Assembly (NCBI RefSeq): GCF_009795845.1
Contig: NZ_WTEX01000003.1
Coordinates: forward strand, 62,001 to 126,000
Direction: 5' to 3'
DNA from: Gilliamella sp. Lep-s35
GTDB lineage: Bacteria; Pseudomonadota; Gammaproteobacteria; Enterobacterales; Orbaceae
DNA: 64,000 nt
This document shows positions 41,352-53,310 of the stretch, piece after piece. Each line of letters opens with the position of its first letter. Position 1 is the stretch's first letter. The position numbers and the translations under genes are program-made. Under the pieces are notes generated by a model. That model searched no databases, was not told the DNA's origin, and saw nothing but the letters and a program-made list of their open reading frames with translations.

Positions 41352-42716
41352 TTATTGTTCGAAAATTGTTTTATGTAGAATTTTGATAATTGATTCGGCA
41401 TCATTGCTTTTTGCTAATAAGCAAAGATTGTGTGTACTTGCTCCATAACAACAAAGCCTAATAATAAACTCATCTAATACACCAAACACTTCTTTTGGTA
41501 TGCCTCGTGTTGAGGTTAAGTTATTGCCTATGATCGCAATTAGTGCTAAGTCTTCTTCTACAGTTACATTACAAACGGTTGATAGTTCATTAAATAATTC
41601 TTTTGTTAATAAACTGTTACCGTTGGTGTTAGTACCTGTGGTATCAATAGTTAATGCGACACTTACTTCTGATGTAGTAACTAAATCAACCGAAATATTA
41701 TGCTTGGCTAATATCGTAAACACATTTGCAAGAAAACCTTGCGCATGTAACATATTTAAACTGGTTAGGGTTAGTAAAGTTTGTTTACGGCGTAATGCCA
41801 AAGCTCTAAATACGGGTAATTTAGATGTAATGCTGTTTGTGTTGTAAACAATTGTTCCTCCTTCTTGAGGCGTTTTGCTTGAACCAACAAAAACTGGGAT
41901 ATTGCTACGCACAGCGGGTACTAATGTGGCAGGGTGCAACACTTTTGCACCAAATGTTGCCATTTCTGTTGCTTCGGCAAAAGATATTTCATCAATACGT
42001 TTAGCCGCTGGAGTAATGCGCGGATCGTTAGTATAAATTCCTGCCACATCAGTCCAAATGTCAATTTGAGTTGCATTTAATGCTTCACTTAATAAAGCAG
42101 CGGTATAGTCGCTACCACCGCGCCCTAAGGTTGTAGTTTTTCCTGAACTTTCACTGCCTATAAATCCTTGTGTTACTATGATATTTTGATTGTTTAGTGA
42201 TTTTAAATGTGCACAGCAAAGTTGTTTAATATCTTCAATTTTAGGTGTGGCTTTACCAAATTTATTATCAGTGCGCAATACTTTACGTACATCAAACCAT
42301 GTGGCATTTTTTTGCTTTTCTTTTAATATCTCCACAAAGAGTTTGGAAGACATTATTTCACCATGACTAACAAGTTCATCGGTTAATGCTGGCGATGTAG
42401 CTAAACTTGCAGCTTCAGACAAAGAGGCTATATTAGCAATGATTTGGTCTATTTCATTTCGGAGTTCGGGGTTTTCAGGTAGCTGTTCTAAGATGTTGTA
42501 TTGGATAGATTGAATTTTTGCAATATGTTGAGAGCGAACATCGGTATCACGACCTTCTGCTAATGCAACTAACAAATTGGTCACGCCGGCAGATGCCGAT
42601 AACACTACAACTTTAACATTAGGATTAGCGATTACAATATTGGCACTATTTACCATTGCTGGATAATCGGCAACACTAGTACCACCAAATTTAGCAATTA
42701 CAAATGATGTTTCCAT
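41352..42716 (-). CDS. lysC: Lysine-sensitive aspartokinase III
   Basis: 454 aa. ATP/Asp kinase motif VIAKFGGTSVADYPAM, VTQGFIGSE...TTTLGRGGSDYTAALL and two C-terminal ACT domains. Monofunctional and about the length of E. coli LysC (449). Phosphorylates aspartate for the Lys/Thr/Met branch. The lysine riboswitch in its leader confirms the lysine-regulated isozyme. Confidence 0.95.
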   Translation of the reverse strand: METSFVIAKFGGTSVADYPAMVNSANIVIANPNVKVVVLSASAGVTNLLVALAEGRDTDVRSQHIAKIQSIQYNILEQLPENPELRNEIDQIIANIASLSEAASLATSPALTDELVSHGEIMSSKLFVEILKEKQKNATWFDVRKVLRTDNKFGKATPKIEDIKQLCCAHLKSLNNQNIIVTQGFIGSESSGKTTTLGRGGSDYTAALLSEALNATQIDIWTDVAGIYTNDPRITPAAKRIDEISFAEATEMATFGAKVLHPATLVPAVRSNIPVFVGSSKTPQEGGTIVYNTNSITSKLPVFRALALRRKQTLLTLTSLNMLHAQGFLANVFTILAKHNISVDLVTTSEVSVALTIDTTGTNTNGNSLLTKELFNELSTVCNVTVEEDLALIAIIGNNLTSTRGIPKEVFGVLDEFIIRLCCYGASTHNLCLLAKSNDAESIIKILHKTIFEQ

Positions 42717-42769
42717 GGATTCCTCATATTAAAAATTTTTATTTTTAACAGAGCTAGAGCGGGCATGTT

Positions 42770-42982
42770 CTATTTACAATTAAAAAGTACAAACCATGAA
42801 GCGCTCCACCTGTTAAGGTGACAACCCAAGGGATTCAGCCCTTGCAGTCGATTTAATTACTTCTGGATGGGTAATCAAACCTCGGCATTACATCCCCTCG
42901 ATCATTTATTAGTGGTTCCAGTCCATAAAATGACTTACCTGAGTAATGCGCCTCTTCGTTTTGCAACTTCTGTTACGAAATC
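42770..42982 (-). ncRNA. Lysine riboswitch (L box) of lysC
   Basis: Reverse strand: AGAGGCGCATTACTCAGGTA, then GAGGGGATGTAATGCCGAGG, GGGCTGAATCCCTTGGGTTG and TCACCTTAACAGGTGGAGCG, the ordered conserved blocks of the L-box aptamer. It ends about 55 nt before the lysC ATG, leaving an expression platform with GAGCGGGC-type pairing near 42750-42775. Confidence 0.93.
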
Positions 42983-43072
42983 AGCACTATATAGGATTAA
43001 CGATTTTATTAATTGTGTCAATAGGTTAAATGCTAAAAATTATTTGGTTGTAATATGGTGAAATTGAAAGAT

Positions 43073-43531
43073 TTATAGCTCTCGTTCAAACAATTCAATA
43101 ATGGTTTGATATAATTTTTTTACTGTACATTCTTTAGTTGGTGTACTAAAGATTGTATCATCACCAGCAATTGAACCTAAAATACCTTCTGATTTACCAA
43201 TTGAATCTAGTAATCGAGCAATGAGTTGGGCGGCACCAGGGCTAGTACGTATCACTACCATTGAGCTATTAAAATCAATATCAATCACTAAGTTTTTTAA
43301 TGGGCTACTAGTTGTTGGTACGCTTATTTCTGCAGGTAAACAATAGACCATTTCGGATTTTGCATTTCGAGTTCTCACCGCACCAAATTTGGTTAGCATA
43401 CGTGAAACTTTTGATTGATTAATGTTATCAAATCCTTGTTCTTGTAACGCTTGTACAATTTCTACTTGTGAACTAAACTTCTCTTGACGAAGCATCTCTT
43501 TAAATGTTTTGGTGAGATCGGCTTGTTTCAT
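43073..43531 (-). CDS. argR: Arginine repressor ArgR
   Basis: 152 aa. N-terminal winged helix ([36 protein letters not shown]) and C-terminal hexamerisation/Arg-binding domain ([24 protein letters not shown]). Controls arginine metabolism and Xer recombination. Its E. coli neighbour mdh is absent here. Confidence 0.95.
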   Translation of the reverse strand: MKQADLTKTFKEMLRQEKFSSQVEIVQALQEQGFDNINQSKVSRMLTKFGAVRTRNAKSEMVYCLPAEISVPTTSSPLKNLVIDIDFNSSMVVIRTSPGAAQLIARLLDSIGKSEGILGSIAGDDTIFSTPTKECTVKKLYQTIIELFEREL

Positions 43532-43694
43532 AATGCTCCTTGGCTTCTAATTTGTTACTCTTTACTACTAATAAATGTCGTTATAAGACTCATAATAAAG
43601 TCTAATTGATATTTAAACCAAAATAACTACTACCAATTTTAATGTATCAGTAGCAATTATTATATAAATAATTATGCGTTAAATATGCATAAAA

Positions 43695-44273
43695 TTAAAG
43701 TGTTGATTTAATAGCATCCTTCGGTCTATAAGATTTCACTATTTGGTCATAGGTTTCAATATAAGGTCCTTCTAGTAGTTGTATACAATAAGGGATACTA
43801 GCGAATATGCCACTCACAATAACATTACCTTGATCATCTTTAACACCCTCAAGTGTTTCTTTAATTGATTTTGGCCTACCAGGTAGGTTTATGATTAAAC
43901 ACTTTTTGCGAATAACAGCAACTTGCCTTGATAAAATCGCGGTTGGTACAAAATGCAAACTGATTTGACGCATTTGTTCTCCATATCCTGGTATCACCCG
44001 ATCAGCGATCGCAAGTGTTGCATCAGGTGTTACGTCTCTAATTGCAGGGCCAGTGCCTCCGGTGGTTAAAACTAAATGGCAATGTAGATTATCAACCAGC
44101 TCACATAATGTTTGTTTAATGACAGCTTGTTCATCAGGAATAATACGATTTTCGGTTACAAAAGGCGTTTTCAATGCGGTTTGTAACCATGAAACTAATG
44201 ATGGAATGCCTTCATCTTGGTAAACGCCACTTGAAGCTCTATCTGATACTGAAATTAACCCAATTTTAAACAT
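43695..44273 (-). CDS. mog: Molybdopterin adenylyltransferase
   Basis: 192 aa from MFKIGLISVSDRAS after AAGGAATAAGTAGC; a frame reaching 44339 lacks a site. MPT-binding motifs LTTGGTGPAIRDVTPDAT and NLPGRPKSIKETL. Adenylates molybdopterin before Mo insertion. Confidence 0.94.
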   Translation of the reverse strand: MFKIGLISVSDRASSGVYQDEGIPSLVSWLQTALKTPFVTENRIIPDEQAVIKQTLCELVDNLHCHLVLTTGGTGPAIRDVTPDATLAIADRVIPGYGEQMRQISLHFVPTAILSRQVAVIRKKCLIINLPGRPKSIKETLEGVKDDQGNVIVSGIFASIPYCIQLLEGPYIETYDQIVKSYRPKDAIKSTL

Positions 44274-44495
44274 GCTACTTATTCCTTCAACGATAAAGGC
44301 ACACAGCTCGAAAATTAAAACTACACTGTTTGTGCCCAACCAATAATAATATGCGCTATGATCTTACAATGATAATTTATTCGCATTGATATAAATAAAA
44401 TTAAAAAGACCTGTACATTGATTGATTTTATTGTCAATTGATTTAACATGATATCATATTATTTAAATAGCAATTGATTCACTTAGGATATATTC

Positions 44496-45434
44496 ATGCC
44501 ATCAATTCCCGCACTTGAGTTAATCTCACTAAAAAAAATTTATAAAAATGGTATAGAAGCATTAAAAGGTATCGATTTAACTGTACAAGCTGGCGATTTT
44601 TATGCTTTGCTAGGACCAAATGGTGCTGGTAAATCAACAACTATTGGTATTATTAGTTCATTAGTGACTAAAACTTGTGGGCAAGTAAAAATTTTTGGTT
44701 ATGACTTAGATACCGATATTGTAAATGCTAAAAGACAATTAGGGATTGTACCGCAAGAATTCAATTTTAACCAATTTGAAGAAGTGCTGCAAATAGTCAC
44801 TAATCAAGGTGGTTATTATGGATTGCCCCGAAAAATCGCATTAGAGCGAGCCGAAAAATATTTGCGAGTTTTAGATTTGTGGGATAAACGCCATAGTCGA
44901 GCTAACATGTTGTCAGGGGGAATGAAAAGGCGATTAATGATAGCCAGAGCTCTTGTGCATGAACCCAAATTATTAATTCTTGATGAACCGACTGCAGGTG
45001 TTGATATTGAATTGCGCCGTTCTATGTGGGATTTTTTACGTGAAATCAATCGTCAAGGTATCACAATTATTTTGACCACACATTATTTAGAAGAGGCAGA
45101 AATGCTTTGTAGAAAAATTGGTATTATTCAGAGCGGTAAATTGATAGCAAACTCATCAATGCGTGAGCTATTGGCGAAAAGCCAATCTGAAACAATTGTT
45201 ATTGATTATGTGGCGACGCCTAAGAAGATTGAGTTAATTGGCTATAATTATTCCAATGTCGAGCCTGGAATGTTGGAAGTGAAAGTAGATAAGCAAAATG
45301 GATTAAATCAATTATTTGAACAATTAAATAAACAAAATATTAAAGTGATCAGCGTACGAAATAAAGCAAATCGGTTAGAAGAGTTATTTGTTGATCTGTT
45401 GCACAATGATACCAAACAAAAAGGTGATATTTGA
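44496..45434 (+). CDS. yadG: ABC transporter ATP-binding protein YadG
   Basis: 312 aa. Walker A LLGPNGAGKSTT, signature LSGGMKRRLMIARAL, Walker B LLILDEPTAGVDIELRR, H-loop TTHYLEEAE. Length and partner match E. coli YadG, an exporter ATPase of unknown substrate. Its TGA shares one base with the permease ATG. Confidence 0.92.
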   Translation: MPSIPALELISLKKIYKNGIEALKGIDLTVQAGDFYALLGPNGAGKSTTIGIISSLVTKTCGQVKIFGYDLDTDIVNAKRQLGIVPQEFNFNQFEEVLQIVTNQGGYYGLPRKIALERAEKYLRVLDLWDKRHSRANMLSGGMKRRLMIARALVHEPKLLILDEPTAGVDIELRRSMWDFLREINRQGITIILTTHYLEEAEMLCRKIGIIQSGKLIANSSMRELLAKSQSETIVIDYVATPKKIELIGYNYSNVEPGMLEVKVDKQNGLNQLFEQLNKQNIKVISVRNKANRLEELFVDLLHNDTKQKGDI

Positions 45435-46204
45435 TGAATAATTTATATTGGATTGCCTTAAAAAGTATTTGGCGTAAAGAAGTAACCCGATTTTTAAGAA
45501 TTTGGATCCAAACCTTAATTCCACCAGTCATTACCATGTCGCTTTATTTTATTATCTTTGGTAATTTAATTGGCTCTCGTATTGGTGACATGGGTGGTTT
45601 TAGTTATATGGAATTTATTGTGCCAGGCTTAATAATGATGTCAGTAATTACTAATTCCTATACCAATGTTTGTTCATCCTTTTTTAGTGCTAAATTTCAA
45701 CGTAACATTGAAGAAATATTGGTGGCACCAGTACCGACAAATATTCTTATTCTAGGGTATGTAGGTGGTGGTGTGATGCGCGGTATTTTAACGGGTATTT
45801 TGGTTACTATTGTATCGCTATTTTTTGTTCGCTTCGATGTACATTCTTGGTTGTTTGTTATTTTTACATTGCTATTGACCTCGATTTTATTTTCATTAGC
45901 AGGTCTAATCAATGCTGTATTTGCCAAGACGTTTGATGATATAAGCATTATTCCAACATTTGTGTTAACACCATTAACTTATCTAGGTGGTGTTTTTTAT
46001 TCAATTACAATGCTACCAACATTTTGGCAATGGGTATCGAAAATTAATCCTATTGTTTATATGATTAATGGTTTTCGTTATGGATTTTTGGGAGTGTCAG
46101 ACGTGCCATTATGGATCACATTTTCAATGCTTATTTTATTTGTAACTGTACTTTATGTAATTGCATGGCGATTGATTGATAGAGGACTAGGATTGAGAAG
46201 TTAA
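45434..46204 (+). CDS. yadH: ABC transporter permease YadH
   Basis: 256 aa, exactly the E. coli length, with six TM segments of the ABC-2 family and the conserved PLTYLGGVFYSITMLP followed by NPIVYMINGFRYGFLG. Forms the exporter with YadG. A hairpin terminator follows at 46229. Confidence 0.92.
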   Translation: MNNLYWIALKSIWRKEVTRFLRIWIQTLIPPVITMSLYFIIFGNLIGSRIGDMGGFSYMEFIVPGLIMMSVITNSYTNVCSSFFSAKFQRNIEEILVAPVPTNILILGYVGGGVMRGILTGILVTIVSLFFVRFDVHSWLFVIFTLLLTSILFSLAGLINAVFAKTFDDISIIPTFVLTPLTYLGGVFYSITMLPTFWQWVSKINPIVYMINGFRYGFLGVSDVPLWITFSMLILFVTVLYVIAWRLIDRGLGLRS

Positions 46205-46228
46205 TTAAAGCTTGGAAATAGTAATTAA

Positions 46229-46255
46229 CCGCCGATTATTGTATCGGCGGAATAA
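46229..46255. terminator. Bidirectional terminator between yadH and eda
   Basis: CCGCCGAT-tattgt-ATCGGCGG with an AATAATATT flank. A near-identical palindrome follows mreB at 50295. Confidence 0.72.
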
Positions 46256-46261
46256 TATTAG

Positions 46262-46900
46262 CTACAGTGCCCCTGCAACAGCTTCCTTAGCCATCTCAGT
46301 AATTTTAGTAAAATCACCTTTTGCTATGGCATCCGTTGGAATAAACCAAGTTCCACCGACACATAATACATTATCAAGTGCCAAATAATCACGGTAGTTT
46401 TTAGGATTCACACCGCCTGTAGGGCAAAACTTCATGTATCCACAAGGGCCTGCAAATGCCTTTAATGCTGCAACGCCACCATTGATTTCAGCAGGGAAGA
46501 ATTTTAATGCCGTTAAACCATATTCTTGTGCTTTTAATAATTCAGAAATAGTTGCAATACCAGGAATAACAGGGATAGGACCTGCAACTGCAGCTTCTAA
46601 AATAGCATCGGTAATTCCTGGTGTAATAACAAACTCTACACCTGCTTCAGTAACCTGTTTTAGTTGTTCAACACTAGTTACTGTTCCTGCCCCTACAATC
46701 GCTTCAGGAACTTCTTTGATTATTTTCTTAATTGCTTCAATCGCACAAGCTGTTCTTAACGTTACTTCCAGTACCTTTACTCCGCCAGCAATAAGCGCTT
46801 TAGCTAGTGGTACAGCATCCTCAATTCGTTCAATAACAATAACCGGAACCACTGGCCCCATGGTTAAAATTTCTTCAGCACTTTGTTTCCATTTTTTCAT
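46262..46900 (-). CDS. eda: KDPG / KHG aldolase
   Basis: 212 aa. Class I aldolase: [35 protein letters not shown], Schiff-base Lys in [12 protein letters not shown], and [16 protein letters not shown]. Cleaves 2-keto-3-deoxy-6-phosphogluconate to pyruvate and glyceraldehyde-3-phosphate. No edd is adjacent, so the Entner-Doudoroff link cannot be judged here. Confidence 0.95.
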   Translation of the reverse strand: MKKWKQSAEEILTMGPVVPVIVIERIEDAVPLAKALIAGGVKVLEVTLRTACAIEAIKKIIKEVPEAIVGAGTVTSVEQLKQVTEAGVEFVITPGITDAILEAAVAGPIPVIPGIATISELLKAQEYGLTALKFFPAEINGGVAALKAFAGPCGYMKFCPTGGVNPKNYRDYLALDNVLCVGGTWFIPTDAIAKGDFTKITEMAKEAVAGAL

Positions 46901-46938
46901 TTGTTTTTACCCACACCTTATTGATACTTAAATAAAGC

Positions 46939-46968
46939 AATAATCCCTAATAGATAGGGATTATTTTG
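46939..46968 (-). terminator. Terminator of accBC
   Basis: AATAATCCCTA...TAGGGATTATT, 4 bp past the accC stop on the same strand. Confidence 0.75.
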
Positions 46969-48315
46969 TTACTCATAAATGCCTAATTTTTTTTCTAAAT
47001 AATGAATATTTGTGCCGCCTTTTTGGAAACCTTCATCATTCATAATTTCAATATGAAGATCAATATTGGTTTTGATTCCATCAATAACTAATTCTGCTAA
47101 GGCATTTTTCATACGAGCTATAGCAACTTCACGAGTTTCACCATAAGCAATTAATTTACCAATCATTGAGTCGTAGTATGGAGGGACACTGTAACCCGCA
47201 TAAATATGTGATTCCCAACGAATACCAAATCCTCCAGGAGCGTGAAAACGAGTAATTTTCCCTGGTGATGGCATAAATGTTTTTGGATCTTCGGCATTAA
47301 TTCGACATTCAATCGCATGGCCTTTAATTTCAATATCACTTTGTTTAATTGAAAGTGGTTTACCTGCAGCTATTAAAATTTGTTCTCTTATTAGATCAAC
47401 ATCGGTTATCATTTCGGTAACTGGATGTTCCACTTGAATACGGGTATTCATTTCAATGAAATAAAATTCACCATTTTCAAATAAGAATTCGAATGTACCA
47501 GCACCTCGATAACCAATCTCAATACATGCATTAACGCAACGTTCACCAATGAACTTTCGCATTTTAGGGGTAATGCCTGGTGCCGGAGCTTCTTCCATAA
47601 CTTTTTGATGACGTCTTTGCATTGAGCAATCTCGTTCACCTAAATAAACGGCATGACCTTGACCATCAGAAAGCACTTGGATTTCGATATGACGAGGATT
47701 CTCTAGAAATTTTTCCATATAAACCATGTCATTATTAAAAGCTGTTTTTGCTTCTAGCTTGGTCATTTGGATTGATTGTTCGAGATCTTTTTCTTCACGA
47801 ACAATGCGCATACCACGTCCACCACCACCACCAGAAGCTTTGATGATAACCGGATAGCCAATTTGTTTTGCGATTTGCTTATTGGTTTCAATATCATTAG
47901 TTAGTGGACCATTAGAACCTGGTACACAAGGAACACCTGCTTTTTTCATAGCATTAATTGCCGATACTTTATCGCCCATTAGACGAATAGTGTCAGGTTT
48001 TGGACCAACAAAAATAAAACCTGAACGTTCAACTTGCTCGGCAAAATCTGCATTTTCAGATAAGAATCCATATCCAGGGTGAATAGCAGCTGTACCAGTT
48101 ACTTCAGCTGCCGAAATTAATGCAGGAACATTAAGGTAACTTTTTGCTGAAGCGGCAGGACCAATACAGACAGTTTCGTCCGCTAATAATACATGTTTTA
48201 AATCTTTATCTGCCGTAGAATGAACAGCGACAGTTTTAATTCCAAGTTCTTTACATGCTCGTAAGATACGTAGAGCTATTTCTCCACGATTGGCAATAAG
48301 AATTTTATCAAGCAT
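46969..48315 (-). CDS. accC: Biotin carboxylase AccC
   Basis: 448 aa from [21 protein letters not shown]-grasp signatures: [45 protein letters not shown]. Carboxylates biotin on AccB in the first step of fatty acid synthesis. 39 bp after accB, one operon. Confidence 0.97.
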   Translation of the reverse strand: MLDKILIANRGEIALRILRACKELGIKTVAVHSTADKDLKHVLLADETVCIGPAASAKSYLNVPALISAAEVTGTAAIHPGYGFLSENADFAEQVERSGFIFVGPKPDTIRLMGDKVSAINAMKKAGVPCVPGSNGPLTNDIETNKQIAKQIGYPVIIKASGGGGGRGMRIVREEKDLEQSIQMTKLEAKTAFNNDMVYMEKFLENPRHIEIQVLSDGQGHAVYLGERDCSMQRRHQKVMEEAPAPGITPKMRKFIGERCVNACIEIGYRGAGTFEFLFENGEFYFIEMNTRIQVEHPVTEMITDVDLIREQILIAAGKPLSIKQSDIEIKGHAIECRINAEDPKTFMPSPGKITRFHAPGGFGIRWESHIYAGYSVPPYYDSMIGKLIAYGETREVAIARMKNALAELVIDGIKTNIDLHIEIMNDEGFQKGGTNIHYLEKKLGIYE

Positions 48316-48354
48316 ATTCAATCTCTTAATCGTATAGTCAATAATAAATTCAGA

Positions 48355-48810
48355 TTATTCAATAATGAATAGTGGCTGTTCAAATTCAACTGGTTGACCA
48401 TTTTCAACCAAGATGGCTTTTATCGTACCGGCTTTTTCTGACTCGATCTGGTTCATCATTTTCATCGCTTCAACAATGCAAAGCACATCGCCCACATTTA
48501 CTGTTTGACCAACCTCAACAAAAGCTTTTGATTCTGGACTTGGTGTGCGATAAAAAGTTCCAACCATAGGTGATTTGATTGTTGTACCATCTGTAGCAAC
48601 AATATCTGTGACAACTTCAGTTTGAACTGTCGGAGCCACAACCACAGGAGCTGATTGAGGTATTTGAATATTTTGTACTGGCGCTGAATAGTTTGTTGTG
48701 GATGCAGAACGGCTAATACGAACTGATTCCTCACCTTCAGAAATTTCAAGCTCTGAAATACCCGATTCTTCAACTAATTCAATTAATTTTTTAACTTTGC
48801 GTATATCCAT
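48355..48810 (-). CDS. accB: Biotin carboxyl carrier protein AccB
   Basis: 151 aa. N-terminal [18 protein letters not shown], a Pro/Val/Gln-rich linker (residues 38-72), then the biotinyl domain with SPMVGTFYR and biotinylated Lys in [11 protein letters not shown]. Partner of AccC. Confidence 0.96.
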   Translation of the reverse strand: MDIRKVKKLIELVEESGISELEISEGEESVRISRSASTTNYSAPVQNIQIPQSAPVVVAPTVQTEVVTDIVATDGTTIKSPMVGTFYRTPSPESKAFVEVGQTVNVGDVLCIVEAMKMMNQIESEKAGTIKAILVENGQPVEFEQPLFIIE

Positions 48811-50227
<1,417 letters not shown>

Positions 50228-50294
50228 TGGTAATTTCATTATTAATTAATTTCATATTTATGAGAAAATTATTACGTATACACCTCATATTTTC

Positions 50295-50325
50295 TTCCGC
50301 CGACAATCGTGTCGGCGGAATCTTA
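50295..50325 (+). terminator. Hairpin between mreB and mreC
   Basis: TTCCGCCGAC-AATCGT-GTCGGCGGAA, a perfect 10-bp stem without a strong T-run. Probably a partial attenuator or mRNA stabiliser between operon genes. It resembles the palindrome at 46229. Confidence 0.55.
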
Positions 50326-50372
50326 TCTTGAAATAATTAAACCTTGAGAATAAAACAGGCAAGTACAGGACA

Positions 50373-51215
50373 ATGAAATTACTTTTTTCTAAACGTTCAC
50401 CTCTCAGTGTACAATTATTTACTTCTTTGGCGTTAGCCTTAACGCTAATTGTGTTAGATATTCATTATCGCCCATTTAAAGAAATTCGTTACTATTTAGA
50501 TACGATCATTTCTCCGCTTTATCAGATTTCAAATTTTCCAAGGTCATCATTTGATTCTCTTTACGAAATGTCAAAGACGCGAGAAACTTTAATCAGTGAA
50601 AATACAACATTGCATGCAGAATTATTGCAACAAAAAAACGATTTATTATTGCTTGAGCACTTAAAACATGAAAACGGTAGACTTCGCCAATTACTCGGTT
50701 CCCCATTAAGACATGATGAACATAAAATGGCCGCGCAAGTATTACTAGCAGATACTGATCCTTATGTTTATCAATTTGTTTTAAATAAAGGTAAGCAAGA
50801 TGGTGTTTATGTTGGTCAACCGGTTGTTGATGAAAAAGGTATCGTAGGACAAATTTATGAAACTGCGCAATCAACAAGTCGTGCAATTTTAGTGTGTGAT
50901 TATCAACATGCAATACCAGTACAAGTGCTAAGAAACGATATAAGTATGGTTGCAGTGGGTAATGGGTGTAGTAATGATTTAACATTAGAATTTTTATCTA
51001 ATAATGTTGATATAAAAGTTGGCGATGTTTTAGTGACTTCTGGACTTGATGGACGTTTTCCTGAAGGATATCCAGTTGCAGTAGTGAGCTCAGTAAAACT
51101 TGATATTACTGATTCAACCCCTATTATTTCTGCAACACCAACAGCCGATTTGAAACGTTTGCGTTATCTATTGTTATTGTGGGGAAATGAAGGAGCAAAA
51201 TATGAAGGCTCGTAA
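50373..51215 (+). CDS. mreC: Rod-shape protein MreC
   Basis: 280 aa. One TM helix (about residues 12-28), a coiled coil (ENTTLHAELLQQKNDLLLLE) and the beta domain with QVLLADTDPYVYQFVLNKG and LVTSGLDGRFPEGYPVA. Periplasmic scaffold of the elongasome. Its end overlaps mreD by 14 bp. Confidence 0.95.
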   Translation: MKLLFSKRSPLSVQLFTSLALALTLIVLDIHYRPFKEIRYYLDTIISPLYQISNFPRSSFDSLYEMSKTRETLISENTTLHAELLQQKNDLLLLEHLKHENGRLRQLLGSPLRHDEHKMAAQVLLADTDPYVYQFVLNKGKQDGVYVGQPVVDEKGIVGQIYETAQSTSRAILVCDYQHAIPVQVLRNDISMVAVGNGCSNDLTLEFLSNNVDIKVGDVLVTSGLDGRFPEGYPVAVVSSVKLDITDSTPIISATPTADLKRLRYLLLLWGNEGAKYEGS

Positions 51216-51684
51216 TCGAATATTTATTATTTGGATAACGCTATTGATTGGCTTATGTTTGCAAATTATTCCTTGGTCATCATATAGTATATTTAAACCA
51301 CATATGCTGATGCTTATTTTGGTTTATTGGTTAATTGCACTTCCTCATCGGGTTGGGATTGGCACTGCTTTTGTGTTTGGTGCTTTGATCGATCTATGTA
51401 CTGGTTCAATTTTGGGGATCCATGCTTTTATTTATTCATTTATTGCTTATTTACTAGTTTTTAAATTCCAATTGATACGTAATTTAGCTTTATGGCAACA
51501 GTCATTTGTCATCTTTGCGGTTTCGGTGTGTTATAATTTACTTGTATTTTTATTTCAAGTTAGTATTTATCATACTATAACGATATCGCCATTAATTTTA
51601 CTATCTAGCTGTATTGATGGCTTCTTATGGATTGTCATTTATTTATTTTTACGACTAGTAAGACGGAGCTTTGCTATAAACTAA
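51202..51684 (+). CDS. mreD: Rod-shape protein MreD
   Basis: 160 aa from MKARNRIFIIWITLLIG after GGAGCAAAAT, with about five TM helices and the PHRVGIGTAFVFGALIDLCTG motif. The start at 51187 is less likely. Confidence 0.93.
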   Translation: MKARNRIFIIWITLLIGLCLQIIPWSSYSIFKPHMLMLILVYWLIALPHRVGIGTAFVFGALIDLCTGSILGIHAFIYSFIAYLLVFKFQLIRNLALWQQSFVIFAVSVCYNLLVFLFQVSIYHTITISPLILLSSCIDGFLWIVIYLFLRLVRRSFAIN

Positions 51685-51695
51685 AAGAGAATCTT

Positions 51696-53171
51696 ATGTC
51701 TGTTGAATTATTAATGAATGTGACGCCATCTGAAACACGGGTTGCTTATATTGAAGATGGTGTATTGCAAGAAATCCATGTTGATCGTGAATCTAGACGT
51801 GGTATTGTTGGAAATATCTATAAAGGTAAAGTGATCCGTATTTTGCCCGGTATGCAGGCTGCTTTTGTTGATATCGGTCTTGAAAAAGCGGCTTTTTTGC
51901 ATGCGTCAGATATTATGCCTCATACTGAGTGTGTGTCTGATACTGAACAAGAGCAATTTCAAGTAAAAGATATTTCTGAACTTGTTCGTCAAGGACAGGA
52001 TATAATGGTACAAGTAGTTAAAGATCCACTGGGAACTAAAGGCGCAAGGCTTACAACCGATATTACTTTACCATCACGTTATTTAGTCTTAATGACAGGA
52101 CCTAATTCTGCACATGTAGCAACTTCACAACGCATAGAAAGTGAACAAGAACGTGAAAGGCTTAAAAAAATTGTCGAGCAATATGTGACTGAAGAAGGCG
52201 GATTTATCGTTAGAACGGCCGCAGAAGGTGCAAATGCACATGAGTTAGAGCAAGATGCTAATTTTTTACAACGACTTTGGGCTAAAATTCAACAGCGTAT
52301 GGCTCGTCCAGTAAGTAAAAATCTAGTTTATGGGGAGTTGGCATTATCACAACGAGTGTTACGTGATTTTGTTGGTGAGCCGATTGAGCGAATTTTGGTT
52401 GATTCAAAATTAACCTATGATCTATTGGTTGAGTTTACGCAAGAGTTTATGCCAGAAGTGACCAGTAAATTATCACATTATCGCGGTAGTATACCGATTT
52501 TCGATCTTTATGATACCGAAAATGAGATTCAAAGAGCATTAGATCGTAAAGTTAAATTGAAGTCAGGTGGATATTTAATTATTGATCAAACCGAGGCAAT
52601 GACAACAATTGATATCAATACTGGTGCATTTGTTGGTCATCGCAATTTAGAAGAAACGATTTTTAATACTAATATTGAGGCAACAATAGCGATTGCACGT
52701 CAGTTACGATTACGTAATTTAGGTGGCATTATTATTATTGACTTTATTGATATGCAAGAAAACCTGCACCGTGAAAGGGTATTAAAATCGCTCCAAGATT
52801 CTTTATCTAAAGATAGAGCAAGAACTACCGTTAATTTATTCTCACCTTTAGGTTTGGTCGAAATGACACGTAAACGAACACGCGAAAGCATAGGGCATAT
52901 TTTGTGCGAAGAATGTCCAGCATGTAAAGGGCGTGGTATGGTCAAATCAGTCGAAACTGTTTGTAATGAAATTTTACGTGAGATAGTTCGTATCTATAAA
53001 GCACATCACTCAGAATACTTTTTGGTTTATGCATCAGCCTCTGTGGCTAATGCTTTAACTCATGATGAATCTCATGCTTTAGCTGAAGTTGAGTTGTTTG
53101 TAGGTAAACGTGTTGAAGTAAAAGTTGAACCACTTTATATTCAAGAACAATACGATGTTGTATTAATGTAA
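51696..53171 (+). CDS. rng: Ribonuclease G
   Basis: 491 aa from MSVELLMNVTPSETRVAYIE; a frame starting at 51627 overlaps mreD. S1-like domain early (GNIYKGKVIRILPGMQAAFV), DNase I-like catalytic part with IDINTGAFVGHRN and GGIIIIDFIDM, zinc-link CPAC. Processes 16S rRNA 5' ends. In E. coli maf separates mreD and rng; here they adjoin. Confidence 0.95.
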   Translation: MSVELLMNVTPSETRVAYIEDGVLQEIHVDRESRRGIVGNIYKGKVIRILPGMQAAFVDIGLEKAAFLHASDIMPHTECVSDTEQEQFQVKDISELVRQGQDIMVQVVKDPLGTKGARLTTDITLPSRYLVLMTGPNSAHVATSQRIESEQERERLKKIVEQYVTEEGGFIVRTAAEGANAHELEQDANFLQRLWAKIQQRMARPVSKNLVYGELALSQRVLRDFVGEPIERILVDSKLTYDLLVEFTQEFMPEVTSKLSHYRGSIPIFDLYDTENEIQRALDRKVKLKSGGYLIIDQTEAMTTIDINTGAFVGHRNLEETIFNTNIEATIAIARQLRLRNLGGIIIIDFIDMQENLHRERVLKSLQDSLSKDRARTTVNLFSPLGLVEMTRKRTRESIGHILCEECPACKGRGMVKSVETVCNEILREIVRIYKAHHSEYFLVYASASVANALTHDESHALAEVELFVGKRVEVKVEPLYIQEQYDVVLM

Positions 53172-53191
53172 AAACAATATCTTGTAAAAAA

Positions 53192-53222
53192 GTTTCAGGA
53201 AACTATACTTTTGAGTATAAAA
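53192..53222 (+). promoter_or_regulatory. Promoter-like element upstream of tldD
   Basis: TTTCAGGAAACTATAC then TTTTGAGTATAAAA: a TTTCAG -35-like and TATAAA -10-like box with 17 bp between. The whole 30 bp, spacer included, is repeated at 63381-63411 and less well at 35441-35472. Confidence 0.5.
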
Positions 53223-53310
53223 ATGATGAAAGTTAACTAGTTGTTACGATTGAATCTTTATAATCGATTATCAAAAAAGCTTTCATCCACAATTAGAATT
53301 TAAGGAATTT

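Noticed and set aside
42867-43061. 64-codon forward reading frame upstream of lysC
   Set aside because: It lies inside the lysine riboswitch on the opposite strand and its sequence is explained by the aptamer; no ribosome-binding site.
43672-43692. Palindrome TTATGCGTTAAATATGCATAA as an ARG box for argR
   Set aside because: It fits the ARG consensus poorly and lies about 140 bp from argR, nearer the end of mog.
46434-46931. 165-codon forward frame opposite eda
   Set aside because: Mirror frame of a conserved enzyme; low-complexity Ser/Ala/Thr content typical of antisense reading.
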